From positions 7,502,001 to 7,566,000 of the forward strand of contig JAPYXD010000754.1 in the NCBI GenBank assembly GCA_030998225.1: a stretch of 64,000 bases of DNA, in the 5' to 3' direction. This DNA comes from Diplolepis rosae (taxonomy: Eukaryota > Arthropoda > Insecta > Hymenoptera > Diplolepididae). Under the pieces are notes generated by a model. It saw only the letters and a list, made by a program, of their open reading frames with translations. It did not search any database and was not told the DNA's origin. Below, piece after piece: positions 23,350-33,935 of the stretch (position 1 is the stretch's first letter; every line of letters starts with the position of its first letter). The position numbers and the translations under genes were made by a program.

Positions 23350-23651
23350 TACTATATAAAAAATATCTTGACAATAACTTAGGCCAAAACGTAATTATGG
23401 TAGACAGAATCATCAATCTCAATATTCAAAATTATAGCTTTATCAATAATGAATAAATAACTTATATATAATTAATATATTAATAATAACACATGTATAT
23501 TGTTGAAAAACGGTCAGATTTATTCAAGCAGATAAAAAGCAGAACTTGAAAAACATAATGCAAGATTTTTGAGTATATTTTTGGACTACAATCATGGAGA
23601 AAAATGAAAGACCAATCTGAATATCTAGAATGTCAGACTGACTATATTCTA

Positions 23652-24309
23652 CACGGAGAAAAATGGATATTGACCAATAATATCTAGATATTGAGGCACA
23701 ATGTCAGTCTAAGATACTCAAAAAATTATTTTAAAGGCTATAAAATAACTACATATTCAGTTTTTAGAAAAAAGTCGAATTATATTTTATTATGTACATA
23801 AGTATATAGTAGATTTATACATCGCTCTCATTTTCATTATTTGGCATGTCTAAAATTAATTTAATGTTCTTGTTAGAAACTTATAACCTTAACACTAATA
23901 AGGTAAGATTTAATTCTCGGCTATAAACCACATATAGAGAAAATATATAACTTATATATTTTACTTACTGCATCTCAAGTTAAAGACCCGATCACTTTTA
24001 TTCCATTAGAAACACTTATTAGAATTCAAGGAAACTTTAATAAACTTTCAAAATTTATCTTTCCGGCAGGCTGCAAGCATTTCAATCATAGATTCACTTA
24101 GATTAGATGATGACATGACCTTTATATATATGCGCGCGCACTTCATGCTTCAATATCTAAACTATTGAATTTGAATATCAAATGTTACTTCTCGGAAATA
24201 TCTTATATGTTGAAGAAAAAAATTTTAATATTGCGTTTCAATATCTAGATATTATGGATGAATATCTCCTATTTGAATGTCTACATTTCAATATCCATTT
24301 TTCTCCGTG
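23652..24309. mobile_element. CACGGAGAAAAATGG MITE, 658 bp
   Basis: Ends CACGGAGAAAAATGGATATT and the complement enclose AT-rich DNA with ATCTAGATATT words near both ends. It is flanked by TA (23650-23651, 24310-24311). The other arm at about 21050 shows the uninterrupted CCCTAAAATATAG. Only the first 11 bases or so are shared with the 290-bp MITE; the interiors are unrelated. Confidence 0.9.
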
Positions 24310-24424
24310 TAGGGTCGACTATTGGACAGACTTCTATAGATGGTCAAAATGACCATCTATAGAGGGTGAAAAAAGATGTTCATCCTGGAAAGTCAACATG
24401 AATAAGTCAAAACATGATTTTTAA

Positions 24425-25093
24425 GGTAGTTGTCGTGCCAAAAATCAGTCTGGAAAAAGAAGTTTTTCTATGATTTCAAGACTGGTAATTATATTATCAG
24501 CCGTGTCATATGTAAGGAAAGACACTCTTTTTGATAAAAAAAATTTAAAAATTACGAAAAATAATATTTTAATAATGTTTTTTGTAATAGGATATTTCCT
24601 TATTATCGCTTCTTACCAATTTTTTGAAAATGATTGAAGTTTCTTAAATCATAGCTTATTTTTTCGATGAAAATATTCTCTACAACTAAACAGTTTCCAA
24701 TTTTTGAAAATGAATCAATTATTATCAAATTCAGCAATTTGTTTATAAAAATTTCGTTTTGGAAAATTGTTTTTTAATGATTTCAACCATTAAAGAATTT
24801 ATTTTTAAAAATTGGAAACGGTTAAGAGAATTGTAGAGAATATTTTCATCGAAAAAATAAGCTATGATTTAAGAAACTTCAATTATTTTCAAAAAATTGG
24901 TAAGAAGCGATAATAAGGAAATATCCTATTACAAAAAACATTATTAAAGTATTATTTTTCGTAATTTAAAAATTTTTTTAATTAAAAAGAGTGTCTTTCC
25001 TTACATATGACACGGCTGATGATATAATTACCAGTCTTGAAATCATAGAAAAACTTCTTTTTCCAGAGACTGATTTTTAGCAGCACAACTACC
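24425..25093. mobile_element. TTAA-flanked foldback, copy 1
   Basis: It is 669 bp with arms of about 300 bp starting GGTAGTTGTCGTGCC and ending GCACAACTACC, flanked by TTAA on both sides (24421-24424, 25094-25097). TTAA duplications point to piggyBac- or Kolobok-type mobilisation. It has no coding capacity. A diverged sibling is at 38125-38791. Confidence 0.88.
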
Positions 25094-25129
25094 TTAACAG
25101 GACCATCCTGCACAGAGACAAAGCCCTGG

Positions 25130-25310
25130 CTATAGTAACCTGATGAATATTGTTAAATTTGTCTTTGACCACATTTTCAGGTTAGTCTGGTTGCAGGAAC
25201 CGGAATTATTAATCACAGTGACCTGCGAGTCAGTCAAACCGTTATATGAATCTTTTTTTTTCTTGTCCCAATAACTACATTTTCTGGTTCCAATAACCTT
25301 AAATTAGTTT
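25130..25310. repeat. GGTTACTGTAACC-type hairpin repeat
   Basis: GTAACCTGATGAATATTG, CTTTGACCACATTTTCAGGTTA and GGTTCCAATAACC words resemble those at 21945-22060 and 26820-27060. The copies are too diverged to set ends. Confidence 0.45.
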
Positions 25311-25394
25311 GTGTGTGTGTGTGTTATGAATCATTCAATAAATAAATATTTTATTATTAAAAATATTTTCAAATTAATTAGTTGAGTTTGAAAT

Positions 25395-25450
25395 TTTTGT
25401 CACTGCTCGAAAGCGTCATTTTTTCCACAGAAAGATTTTCAAATTCTTTA
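25395..25450 (+). repeat. 3' end of a tRNA-derived SINE
   Basis: CGAAAGCGTCATTTTTTCC, CAGAAAGATTTTCAAATTC and TTTAAATATT match the tail of the SINE at 49366-49500 (minus strand). The tRNA-like head is missing, as in a 5'-truncated copy. Confidence 0.65.
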
Positions 25451-25604
25451 AATATTAAAAATATTATAATTAAAAAAATGCATTATATTTTTTATAATAA
25501 TTTTCATAGCAGAACGATATTTTTTGTTCGCTATATAGCAAAAGTTAACCGAGTCGGTGCCGTTTTGCGTGCGGAAAGTTGATTTTCCCGCCCTAGTGCA
25601 GTAA

Positions 25605-26015
25605 AATATGCTGTAACATTTCTAATTTTGATTTAATCAAAAAATGTTATCAGGATAATTCATAGAGATTTATGAGCACTATCAAAAACCAGTATTGAAA
25701 TTTTTGATTTTTTCAAAAAATTATTTTCAAAAACACAAAAATAGTGCTCAATCCCTCAATTTTGATTGGATGTGGCTGGTTAACGAACTTGTCCTTACTT
25801 TTTCGGCTCCGATAAAGTGTACCAAAGCTCAATTCAATCTGATAATTCTATCGAGAGTTATGCCGCACACGACCTACTACAGACAGACAGACAGACACTT
25901 TCGTAAAAACCCTTTTTTATGACTCAGGGGGTCTCAAAACGTAAAGATTTGATGAAAATATCGAATGTCATTTTTCACATAAAACCAATACCTTCTCATC
26001 CATGATGAGAATGTA
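25605..26015 (+). repeat. CTGT-microsatellite repeat family, copy 2
   Basis: This copy matches 29808-30210 from GCTGTAACATTTCTAATTTTG to the terminal hairpin TTCTCATCCATGATGAGAA. It has four CAGA-type units at about 25882. Confidence 0.88.
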
Positions 26016-26020
26016 AAAAA

Positions 26021-26206
26021 ATGAATGACATATCATCTGATGAATCGACAGATGAAGAAGAAATTAATAAAAACTTTGAAACTGAAGCTCAATTAATAGT
26101 AGAAACTGACACCTTACCCAAAAAGTCCGTTGACAGATGCGTGCTAGTCTATGATAATTACCAAAGATGGAAACAAGGAAATAGAAATCTAAACCTTAAT
26201 TTATAG
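26021..26206 (+). pseudogene. fragment resembling the N terminus of Crypton-type tyrosine-recombinase proteins
   Basis: The 61 codons start with an acidic leader (SSDESTDEEEINKNFETEAQ), followed by TLPKKSVDRCVLVYDNYQRW. The pattern of acidic leader, LP(K/R)KS..RY...Y..F..W, resembles from memory the start of the core-binding domain in insect Crypton-like recombinases. The frame then ends in low-complexity codons next to a poly-C tract (26222-26237), and the catalytic domain is absent. The assignment rests on one short motif and could be wrong. Confidence 0.35.
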
Positions 26207-26341
26207 ATGTATTTGATGCCTCCCCCCCCCCCCCCCCGACCAGCAGCACTCGCTCCGCTCGTGCCGCAAATGTCGGGGCAGGCATCAATATATTCCAATG
26301 CACACATGTAATTGTTTTCGTACTTTCGACCGGGTAGCAAG

Positions 26342-26406
26342 AAAAATAGCATACACTACATGGGCAGGAATCTCAACTTTCTGCCCTTGTAATGTAATAT
26401 ACTATT
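26342..26406. repeat. short hairpin with ATAGTATAC-type ends, copy X
   Basis: AAATAGCATACACTAC and GTAATGTAATATACTATT pair as the outer stem, ATGGGCAG/CTGCCC as the inner stem, with loop GAATCTCAACTTT. Just upstream are GTACTTTCGACCGGG, a GC-rich CTCGCTCCGCTCG stretch and 16 consecutive C. Confidence 0.7.
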
Positions 26407-26513
26407 ACCGAACTAGTGCGGGAAAATCAACTTTCCGCACGCAAAACAATACCGACAAGGCTAACTGTCGGTGTACGACGGATAAAAAATTCTGTTTTTT
26501 GTTATTGAAGAAA

Positions 26514-26711
26514 CTCATACTGCTTATTTCACTAGATTTCTTACAACGGGAAAGAATAATTGTGGTGAAAACAAAATACTACGTAGAATCAGTGATGAAG
26601 GATGAAATTAAAGAAATTCTCAAAAAGGTGATGATAAATGCTTCACAGTATTTTGCTTGCACCACAATTGTTCTTTACCGTTGTAAAAATGTTGTGAAAT
26701 AAGCAGTATGA
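26514..26711. mobile_element. small hairpin MITE with CATACTGCTTATTTCAC ends
   Basis: Inverted ends of 17 bp, with further pairing of AAGAATAATTGTGGTG and CACCACAATTGTTCTT, make a 198-bp hairpin. The overlapping open frame (26298-26702) crosses several repeats and is not taken as a gene. Confidence 0.7.
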
Positions 26712-26819
26712 TTTTACTTTTATACTAAACAACCATTGGCAACTGAACTTAATATGAAGTTAGCTGCAGAGTAGCGCGCTATAAATCGAACCTTACTGCC
26801 TCGAAGCCACTACAATTTT

Positions 26820-27060
26820 TAGATTCCTGTAACCAGAAATCTTTAATAGATTTGACATAAAATTGTGGTTAAAGATATTTTTACTGCGACGTCTGGTTGC
26901 TGTAACCAGAAATAGGAAATCGTATTAAACGTGGTTACTGCAACCAGTTTTGAGGTTATTGTTACGGGATCGTTTGTCACCCAGACTGCTTTGTACTACT
27001 GGTGACCACATTCAATTTGACCAGATTTTTCAGGTTAATGTAACCACGGCCTATTTCTCT
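26820..27060. repeat. GGTTACTGTAACC-type hairpin repeat
   Basis: CCTGTAACCAGAAAT, GGTTGCTGTAACCAGAAAT, GGTTACTGCAACCAG and AGGTTAATGTAACCA are arranged as overlapping palindromes. It ends near TTTCTCTCTG, again similar to the MITE termini in this window. Confidence 0.5.
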
Positions 27061-27170
27061 CTGTATATGTTCTTATTTATCAAAGTCCCATTTTTTTGAT
27101 TGGTATTTACTGATAAGGAAAAAAATGCATCCAAGAATAAAAGTTTTCAAATATAGTATATTTCGTGTCA

Positions 27171-27234
27171 AGTGCGGAAAGGCGTATTTTAACGCAAAAA
27201 CGAATCGTGTTAAAATACGTTCCGCACGTGATAC
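27171..27234. repeat. 64-bp hairpin
   Basis: GTGCGGAA-CGTATTTTAAC pairs with GTTAAAATACGTTCCGCAC across a loop of about 15 bp. The outer stem TTCGTGTCA/TGATACGAA extends it. Confidence 0.75.
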
Positions 27235-27261
27235 GAAAGGTATTTTTCGTTCGCTCTATAC

Positions 27262-27404
27262 CGAAAGTTAGCCGTGTCGGTGTCGTTTTGCGTGCGGAAA
27301 GTTGATTTTCAGTATACATACAATTTTACTGCACTAGTGCTGGAAAATTAACTTCCCGCACGCAAAACAACACCAAGAAGGCTAACTTCTGGTGTACGGT
27401 GGAC
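27262..27404. repeat. 143-bp hairpin with a stem of about 55 bp
   Basis: AAGTTAGCCGTGTCGGTGTC through GTGCGGAAAGTTGATTTTC pairs with the following GGAAAATTAACTTCCCGCAC and GGCTAACTTCTGG. It is the intact form of the split foldback 25512-26495. Confidence 0.8.
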
Positions 27405-27419
27405 AAAAAATAATTTTTG

Positions 27420-28845
27420 CATGTTCAAAATTTGTTAATGAAAAATAATCTTTTCTTACATTTCAATGCGTGCATCTATTCTATTTAAAAGATGGTTTGC
27501 CGAAAATATATATTCTGTATACTTCAACTGCTTTTGAATGTGATGAAAATCGTTAACTGCGCATCTTATCTTTAATTTTTGAGGATGCGAAAAAGTCATT
27601 TAGCGATAAATCTGAGCTGTACGCTAGACATTCCAATAATTTGATTCGGTGTTTTCCTGTCTTTAATATTTAGTTGTTCGATGTGCAGAGTGTAAAATGA
27701 TCAAAATTGGTGTGACGATTGATGTTTTTTTCCAATTTAGCAATGGCGAATGGCTATATATCAATCAGAATTAACAGTACTACACCTAAACAGCTAATTG
27801 ATTATATTTCTCGTGCTCGTATTCATATATTAATGATTCCTCACCACTTACGATTTCTTAACAAGATTTGATGTACCTGATTAAAGTAGCTCCAATGTTT
27901 TCTGCACCATTTTATGCGAGCATTGATGTTACTTGGAAGAACAGCAGTTAATGGTCGACTTTCACGAAATTCATCACTAAGACTAGTGAAATTAAACTTG
28001 AATTAATTGGACCAGCGATAAATTGTTCTTTTCGATAATAATTATTTGATAATAATTCATCGTCAAAAGCAGAAATAAGCAGTTCCAAACACTCTTCCAT
28101 ACTCAAATTAGATCAAAAATCATAGAGTTAAAAGATCATACATCTATATAGATTGTTATCTTCATTGGTGCTTTTCATTTGTTAAATAGGGAGAGAAGAA
28201 GCGATAAATTTTGAAGCATTAAGTTATTCAAGTATCTCTTTTCTTTCTGTAGATTTTCTGTGAATTACGTACTTAAAGGGACAAGATTGTCGTGGGTCAA
28301 TAAATTTTCCCATGTTTTATTTCACTATACGCCGACCCTTCTCGATATTCTCGTGACAATGTGTTGTTCCTTGAGAAATTCTGATAGAGCGACACGGCAC
28401 GACGCGGCGATGAAGAAAAGAGGAGGTGGTAAAGGCGGTGACTGGAACGGAAGGAGCAGAGGGCAAGATAGTAGGAGGCAGAAGGTCGCACTGAGTTCGT
28501 GCGAGGGTGTAGGGATCGTGTCAAAGATAGAGTGAATTTACGGCGGTCACCGAGCGAATCCATTTGTTTCATCTGCATCTGCTTAGCACGCTAATGCCGC
28601 GCCTCTCCCTCGTCTGACTCCCTTTTATTTGCTCGACCCAGCTTCGACTGAATGCCCTGCTTCATAGATATGTAGGTATTCTGGCGAAAAAGTCCGACTA
28701 AAATAGCAACGTCCCACGGCTTAATTTCAACCTATTGTAAACAAATCCTGAACCCGATGTCACCTACAAGAATTTAGCTATTCACAACTTTGGTACTTAC
28801 ACCAGGAATCGAACTAGAAAAAATCTGCCCCCTCCGCGGGCACAT
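27420..28845. other. spacer; GC- and CpG-richer patch at about 28330-28650
   Basis: The first 900 bp are AT-rich without signal. From about 28330 the DNA has many CpG and purine-rich stretches, with overlapping open frames of about 90 codons on both strands and no recognised motif. It could be a promoter-proximal region or a low-complexity coding relic. Confidence 0.3.
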
Positions 28846-30210
28846 TCTCATGGTGCGCTTCGCGCGCAGCTCGCTTCGCTCGCAAGTTTGAGCGCGCCTA
28901 GGGCGCGCGATTTAATCGTCGCGCTTCGCGATCTGTTCTGTCTGGACCTCGCGCTTCGCGCTCGGTCTTGTGCTCTTCACATACATTCAAGTTTATTTAT
29001 TATAATTTGATACTGAAGCTCAAACCAATTTTATAATAATATTACAGATGATGTGAATTACACATTTTCTCAAAAGTCACTCACTTAATTTACTTAAGGC
29101 TCTATCGGCCTTAAGGAACACATTCTCATCATGAAGCTCGCGCTTCGCGCTTGATTTTCTGTATGCATTTTTGTAACTTTTTAATAAATTACATGATTAT
29201 TGATAAATTTATTTACTTCCAAATCTCTCAAAAAGGAAAAACAATCGTGGACTTTATTTAAGGAAACGATTTTGCAGAACAACGCTTATTTCGTATCTCA
29301 CATATTTTGGTGAAAAAATCGAATTTTTTTAATATTCAAAATCAAAACATAAAATATAAATCCTGTCCCGAAATGTCTTAATGAGAATTTGTAGACCTCA
29401 TTTAGGCAAACAATTTTCCATCTAAACGTTCTTTTTGCATCTCACATATTTTGTCTAAAAAATGGAATTTTCGAATTTTAATCGTATTTTTTGGAATTGA
29501 AACGAAAAATATGTTTTATCAGAAACTGTGTGAGACAAAATTTGTATATCTTTTTGAAACGACAAACTTTGTATTCTTACGTTTTTTTCGTATTCCGAAT
29601 ATTATTGTTAAAAAATTGAATTTTGGATTTTCAATAGTTTTTTTTTTTAATTAAAAAGAAAAATATGCATCTTATGAAAAAATGTTACAATTCAAATTTG
29701 CAGGTCTTTATTTATTTAATAATATTGTATCATAACGTTTTTTCGTATCTCGTATAATTTAACTGGAAAATGGAATTGTGATATTTACTTTTTTCGAATT
29801 TGAATATGCTGTAACATTTCTAATTTTGATTTAATTAAAAAATGTTATCAGGATAATTTGTAGAGATTTATGAGCACTATCAAAAACCAGTATTGAAATT
29901 TTTGATTTTTTCAAAAAGTTATTTTCAAAAACACAAAAGTAGTGCTCAATCCCTCAATTTTGATTCGATGTGGCTGGTTAACGAACTTGTCCTTACTTTT
30001 TCGGCTCCAATAAAGTGTACCAAAGCTCAATTCAATCTGATAATTCTATCGAGAGTTATGCCGCACACGACCTACTACAGACAGACAGACACTTTCGTAA
30101 AAACCATTTTTTCTGACTCAGGGGGTCTCAAAACGTAAAGATTTGATGAAAATTTCGAAAGTCATTTTTCACATAAAACCAATACCTTCTCATCCATGAT
30201 GAGAATGTAA
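28846..30210 (+). repeat. CTGT-microsatellite repeat family, most complete copy
   Basis: It starts in a GC-rich region of nested GCGCTTCGCGC palindromes (28855-28975) and passes AACACATTCTCATCATGAAG at about 29127 with another CGCGCTTCGCG hairpin. It continues through about 700 bp of AT-rich sequence to the conserved GAGTTATGCCGCACACGAC block, three CAGA-type units, and the terminal hairpin TTCTCATCCATGATGAGAA. The 75-81 codon frames in each copy are the same passively conserved stretch. Confidence 0.8.
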
Positions 30211-30294
30211 AAAATCATGAAATTTCTTTAAATCAGCAAAATTTTTCTTTCACAGTCAAAATACTAAAAATTCGAAAATTTATATAAAACCTTA

Positions 30295-30353
30295 CTCTCT
30301 AAATTTGAATCAGTCAAAATCTCCTGATTATCAGTGAAAATTAACTGATTTAA
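30295..30353 (+). repeat. partial CTYTCTAAAT MITE, copy 3
   Basis: After a TA, CTCTCTAAATTTGAATCAG and the internal CAGTCAAAATCTCCTGATTA are present, but the right end is missing. Confidence 0.6.
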
Positions 30354-30465
30354 CTCTGTGCAGTGTGCTATATTAAAATATGTGGTTTCCCAGGAAACGA
30401 AAAATAAAGAATTTAAATTTTACAATTTTCTAGAGGGGAAAAAGATTTTTCAATTTTTTCACATA

Positions 30466-30650
30466 CACTGCGAAAACAGCTTCTTTGAATCAAAAAAACA
30501 TTTCTTTGATATGTGGTCAAAGAAAAATTTTCTTTGATTCAAAGAAGTAGATTTGTTTACATTAAAGAAAATTTTTTAAATTAACAAAACTTTCTTTAAT
30601 TCAGAGAAATTTTTCCTTTGACCGAATTTCCTTAAGTCAGAGAAATATTT
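30466..30650 (+). repeat. CAAAGAAA hairpin MITE, truncated copy
   Basis: After a TA, CACTGCGAAAACAGCTTC begins a stretch of TCTTTGAATCAAA/TTTGATTCAAAGAA palindromes like those at 50105-50318. The right terminus is not found; a new CACTGGAAAAAC end follows at about 30655. Confidence 0.55.
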
Positions 30651-30693
30651 CATTACACTGGAAAAACTGGAGGTTCTTTTCTGTTGAGCTGCA

Positions 30694-32003
30694 AATGGCT
30701 ATGTGAGAGATAGTTTACATTTGGTTAACGAATTAAAAGATATTGTTCTCCCTGAGGATCACATTTTGGTTTCGTTCGATGTTAAGTCATTATTTACTAA
30801 TATTCCTCGAGATTTGGTTGTTGATTCAATTAAAAAAGATTTCCTAGCCTAGGTAGCGCAACTAAGTTACCCTTAAATGAGATCATTGCTAGTACATTAT
30901 TTGTCATGAATTCCACTAGTTTTGGTTTTAATGGTCAGTTTTTTGAACAGGTCTATGGAACAGCTATGGGTTCCCCTATTTCTCCTGTCGTAGCAGACTT
31001 TGTTATGACAGATTTAGAAGATAACTGTTTGAACAAATTGAGTTTTAAACCCATTTTTTACAAACGTTATGTAGATGATATTATAACTGGAATTCCATCT
31101 ACAGATGTTGATTCAATGTTACATTGTTTCAATTCTTATCATCCTAGGTTGCAATTCACTTTTGAAACGGAATTGGATAAAACTATTAATTTTCTCGATA
31201 TTAAAATTATACGAAAGAGCAAAGGTCTCGTTTTTAATTGGTATATTAAGCCTACGTCTTCTGGAAGATTTATTGATTTTAATTCCAGTCATCCTAAGTG
31301 TCATAAAGTCGGACTTATATGTCATTTGGTTGATAAAGCAGTCAAACTCTCGGATAAAGAATTTGATGATAAAAATTTGGAGATAGTTAAAAGAATACTT
31401 TACAATAATAATTTTCCAAAAAAATTTGTTCTGGGTCACATCAAAAAAAGATTATTTAATATTAGTAGTAAAAATATTAATCCAACAGAGTCGTCACGTA
31501 ATTTTTCTCCTGAGAGTATTCCTTGTGTATCTTATATTGAAGGCTTATCAGAAAGACTGAATAAAATTTGTTCTAAACATAACATCAATGTAGTTTATTC
31601 TGTTAAAAACCAAAAGAATTCTAAACTGATTATTAAAGGGAAAGATAATCTTCCAAAAGATGATAGAATAAACTTGGTCTATAAAATTGAATGTGACAAC
31701 TGTCCAGCTGTTTATGTGGGTCAAACTAAACGCAAGATTTCTTCGAGAATCAGGGAACATTTTAATAACATTTCACATCGTTCTCAACAAATCAGTGTAG
31801 TCTCTGAGCATCGGTTGGAGAAAAACCATGATTTTAGGTGGAATGATGTGAAAATCCTGGATATTGAACCTAATTGAAAAAAAAGGTTAATTTCTGAAAT
31901 GATCCACATAAAAACTAATCCTTCCAATATATATAAAAGACAGGACACTGAGAGTTTAAATCCGTTATATGATTCTTTATTTAAAAAATTGATGAAACAG
32001 TAA
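30694..32003 (+). pseudogene. Penelope-like retroelement, RT plus GIY-YIG endonuclease, 5' truncated
   Basis: The first frame (30694-30850) carries RT motif LVSFDVKSLFTNIP with its Asp. After a frameshift the main frame reads QVYGTAMGSPISPVVADFVM, then FYKRYVDDIITG (the catalytic YVDD) and NFLDIKI, typical of Penelope-like RTs. The C terminus has a GIY-YIG nuclease start, VYVGQTKRKISSRIREH. A TGA at 31875 interrupts the same frame, which otherwise continues through SEMIHIKTN to the stop at 32001. The N-terminal third is missing. The stop and frameshift make it inactive, but the damage is slight. Confidence 0.93.
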
Positions 32004-32470
32004 TAATTTGATTTATTTTTATTTTTAAACTTATATACTCGATATTGCCATCTTATTTATTGTTCTCCGATCTCTCTGTTTCTCATCCTCGATTGTATTT
32101 GTTTAGTTGTAAGTTAGTGTCCGCTTGACTTCGACCATAATATGTGCTGGTCGTTACAAGTAGTTTTTAATTTTATTTTATTGACATTTTATGAAAAATA
32201 AGTGTTTTTTGACATGATTTATCTACTGACCTTTTTATGTAAGTTCTATTTTTGTTAAAAATATTTCTTATTTATTTTTCATAGTGATGAATGTTTAAAT
32301 AATTTTAGAATTTATATGATTTTGGCAGCTCTTGAAAAGGACTCAAATTGAGGGTCGAAAGCTAGAGGAATTTTAATCCTTCTTTTTTAAAATAAAGTGA
32401 TAGATCGGATTGATGGCGTTTCTTCATTTAGAATAAAGATTATGTTGTATTGAATGGACCTAACCTTAAC
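32004..32470 (+). repeat. 3' region of the Penelope-like element
   Basis: This non-coding AT-rich region follows the ORF. At about 32333-32370, CTTGAAAAGGACTC, AAATT and GAGGGTCGAAAG form a small stem flanked by GAAA. It occupies the place where other Penelope-type repeats here have a hammerhead-like core, but the invariant CTGATGA is absent. Confidence 0.5.
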
Positions 32471-33240
32471 CACAAATATTACAAGTAGGGATTCTCTAGT
32501 CGGGGCCCCGACAGATACAAATAGATTTTCTATACTTAAGCGAAACAAGGAATTTCTCACTGGCACCTGACAGGGCCCCTATCAGTTTTTTCTGGCCTAG
32601 AAATACTAATCGGGTACTAACAGTGCCCCTACCAGTTTTTTCTATATTAGGGAATTCTAGTCCGGGCCCCACTAGAACCCAACTTGAAATAAGGAAAGAT
32701 AGGGAAATTTCTACACGGGTAGGGAAACATTTCAGTGATACTGGATTTTATTTTAATAATTTTGGGTATTACCGGGCCACCTTAATGAATAGATTCATCG
32801 AATCGTGGAGATGGTATGAAGCTATAGAATGTCCCGTATTGGTACTTCATCACAAGTCGTAACCGGCTTTAAAAGTCTGGTTAATAAAGTTGCGAAGACG
32901 CGTCGGCGATAACAAGGCTACAACGCGATCGTGCAAGGAGCCTTAGGCGCCTTATAAATCAACTCCACCGGCTATCAGTGTGAGCTTCGAAACAACGAGG
33001 AACTTCAGGGATTGTGAGAGGTAAACTCTCTTCCCTCACTCGCTTCTCTTCTTTTCAGATTCTTCTCCCTTTCGCCTTGAAGGCCAATAAAATGCGAAGA
33101 AAGGGCAAAAAATGTGGGACCCACTCGTGTTCCGGGCAAAGCAGTCAATCACGTCGTAGTTACTACGTTAACCATTTCAGTAGTTATTGCCCTCTTGGAA
33201 AAAATTTTATCGTTGCTGCTCGTTGATTAAGTAATTGTCT
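32471..33240. other. unassigned, GC-richer; short internal duplications
   Basis: CCCCTATCAGTTTTTTCT (about 32575) recurs as CCCCTACCAGTTTTTTCT (about 32622), with GGGCCCC words around both. From about 32880 to 33240 the composition is more even. A 70-codon frame and a possible mini-intron (GTAAAC at 33022 to TTTTCAG at 33058) are visible, but nothing supports a gene. Confidence 0.3.
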
Positions 33241-33808
33241 TTTCTGCTCATCACTCGGATGCCTTCTTCCTTTCTGGGTTCGAGTTCTCAAAGAAAAAAC
33301 TCTGATCACCTGAAAATTGGTTTAGGAGCAAAACCAGATGATTATCTTTTTTAGGAAATGAATTCTTTATATGTAATCATCCCTAATATTTATCCTGGAT
33401 ATTTTTTTCATTCCTGAAATTATTTTATTTTGTGTATTTTGATAGAAATATGTTGGTAAAATTGAGATTTTACAGGCTTAATAAAGTGTTAGGTTCGATC
33501 AAGCAAAGAATTTGTTTATTATAAGGTTGACCAATTTTTTGGTTGATCTTATCAAAGAATTTGTTTTGTGCAATCAAAGAAGCTTTATTTTGGATATGAT
33601 TCGATTGAATCAGACAAATATTTCAGTTTTTTAATGTTATCCTAAACAAATCTGGAAAAATGAAAATTCTAGACTTAGGGTGTGGTGAGATTCTGAGTTA
33701 ACACTATGTTATAAATTTTGGAAATGTTATCAAGCATGTTTTGACCATAGAACATCATTTAAATAATTGTTAATCAATTAAAATATTAATTACTATGAAA
33801 ACTTATCA
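33241..33808. other. AT-rich spacer, nothing recognised
   Basis: Some TTGGTTGA/TCAAAGAA words appear here without a definable element. Confidence 0.4.
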
Positions 33809-33894
33809 TTCAAGTGTAGTACACATCAAATGTGTTTGAAAGAAAAACGATACTTTCGGACCAAGTCATTTTATTTAAAAAAAAAAAACAGTTC

Positions 33895-33935
33895 CAACGT
33901 TTCGAGAACACAATGTATCTCCTCATCAGGGAATA
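33895..33935 (-). ncRNA. hammerhead-ribozyme-like core in the left arm
   Basis: On the minus strand, CTGATGAG (33929-33922) is followed by GAGA, a 10-nt loop, TCTC and then GAAAC. This is the invariant hammerhead arrangement with a short stem II. It sits in the Penelope terminal repeat, where such ribozymes are known. Stems I and III and the cleavage triplet are not certain by eye. Confidence 0.6.

Larger units (their letters stand above)
21000..24345. repeat. large interrupted inverted duplication
   Basis: The left arm, about 21000-21946, and the right arm, from about 22226 to 24345 with gaps, are reverse complements. Landmarks include GTCTGTCCAATAGTTGACCC, GACCAATCTGAATATCTAG, CAGATAAAAAGCAGAACTTG, GCGTCTGATACCGCCTGTAT and CATCGATTAAGATTTTC. 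Blocks unique to one arm are MITEs (21080-21351 left; 23060-23349 and 23652-24309 right) and spacers at 21947-22225, 22348-22500 and 22530-22890. No coding region. Confidence 0.88.
25512..26495. repeat. foldback split by insertions (arms 25512-25600 and 26408-26495)
   Basis: The arms are reverse complements around the shared words GTGCGGAAAGTTGATTTTCC and GTTTTGCGTGCGG. The intact sibling is the 143-bp hairpin at 27262-27404, with the same stem and a loop of about 30 bp. In this copy the loop has gained about 800 bp: the CTGT repeat, the recombinase fragment and a short hairpin. Confidence 0.7.

Noticed and set aside
25695..25922. Conserved 70-80 codon protein present in three copies (also 5280-5492 and 29893-30138)
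   Set aside because: The frame crosses a CTGT microsatellite of changing length in a non-coding repeat; there is no start conservation or known motif, so sequence identity reflects recent copying.
26222..26237. CRISPR-like or telomeric repeat near the poly-C run
   Set aside because: It is a simple homopolymer; there are no regularly spaced repeats or telomere units anywhere in the window.
28260..28578. Arg/Gly-rich 91-codon gene
   Set aside because: It overlaps a similar-length frame on the other strand in a purine-rich, CpG-rich patch; nothing distinguishes a real product.
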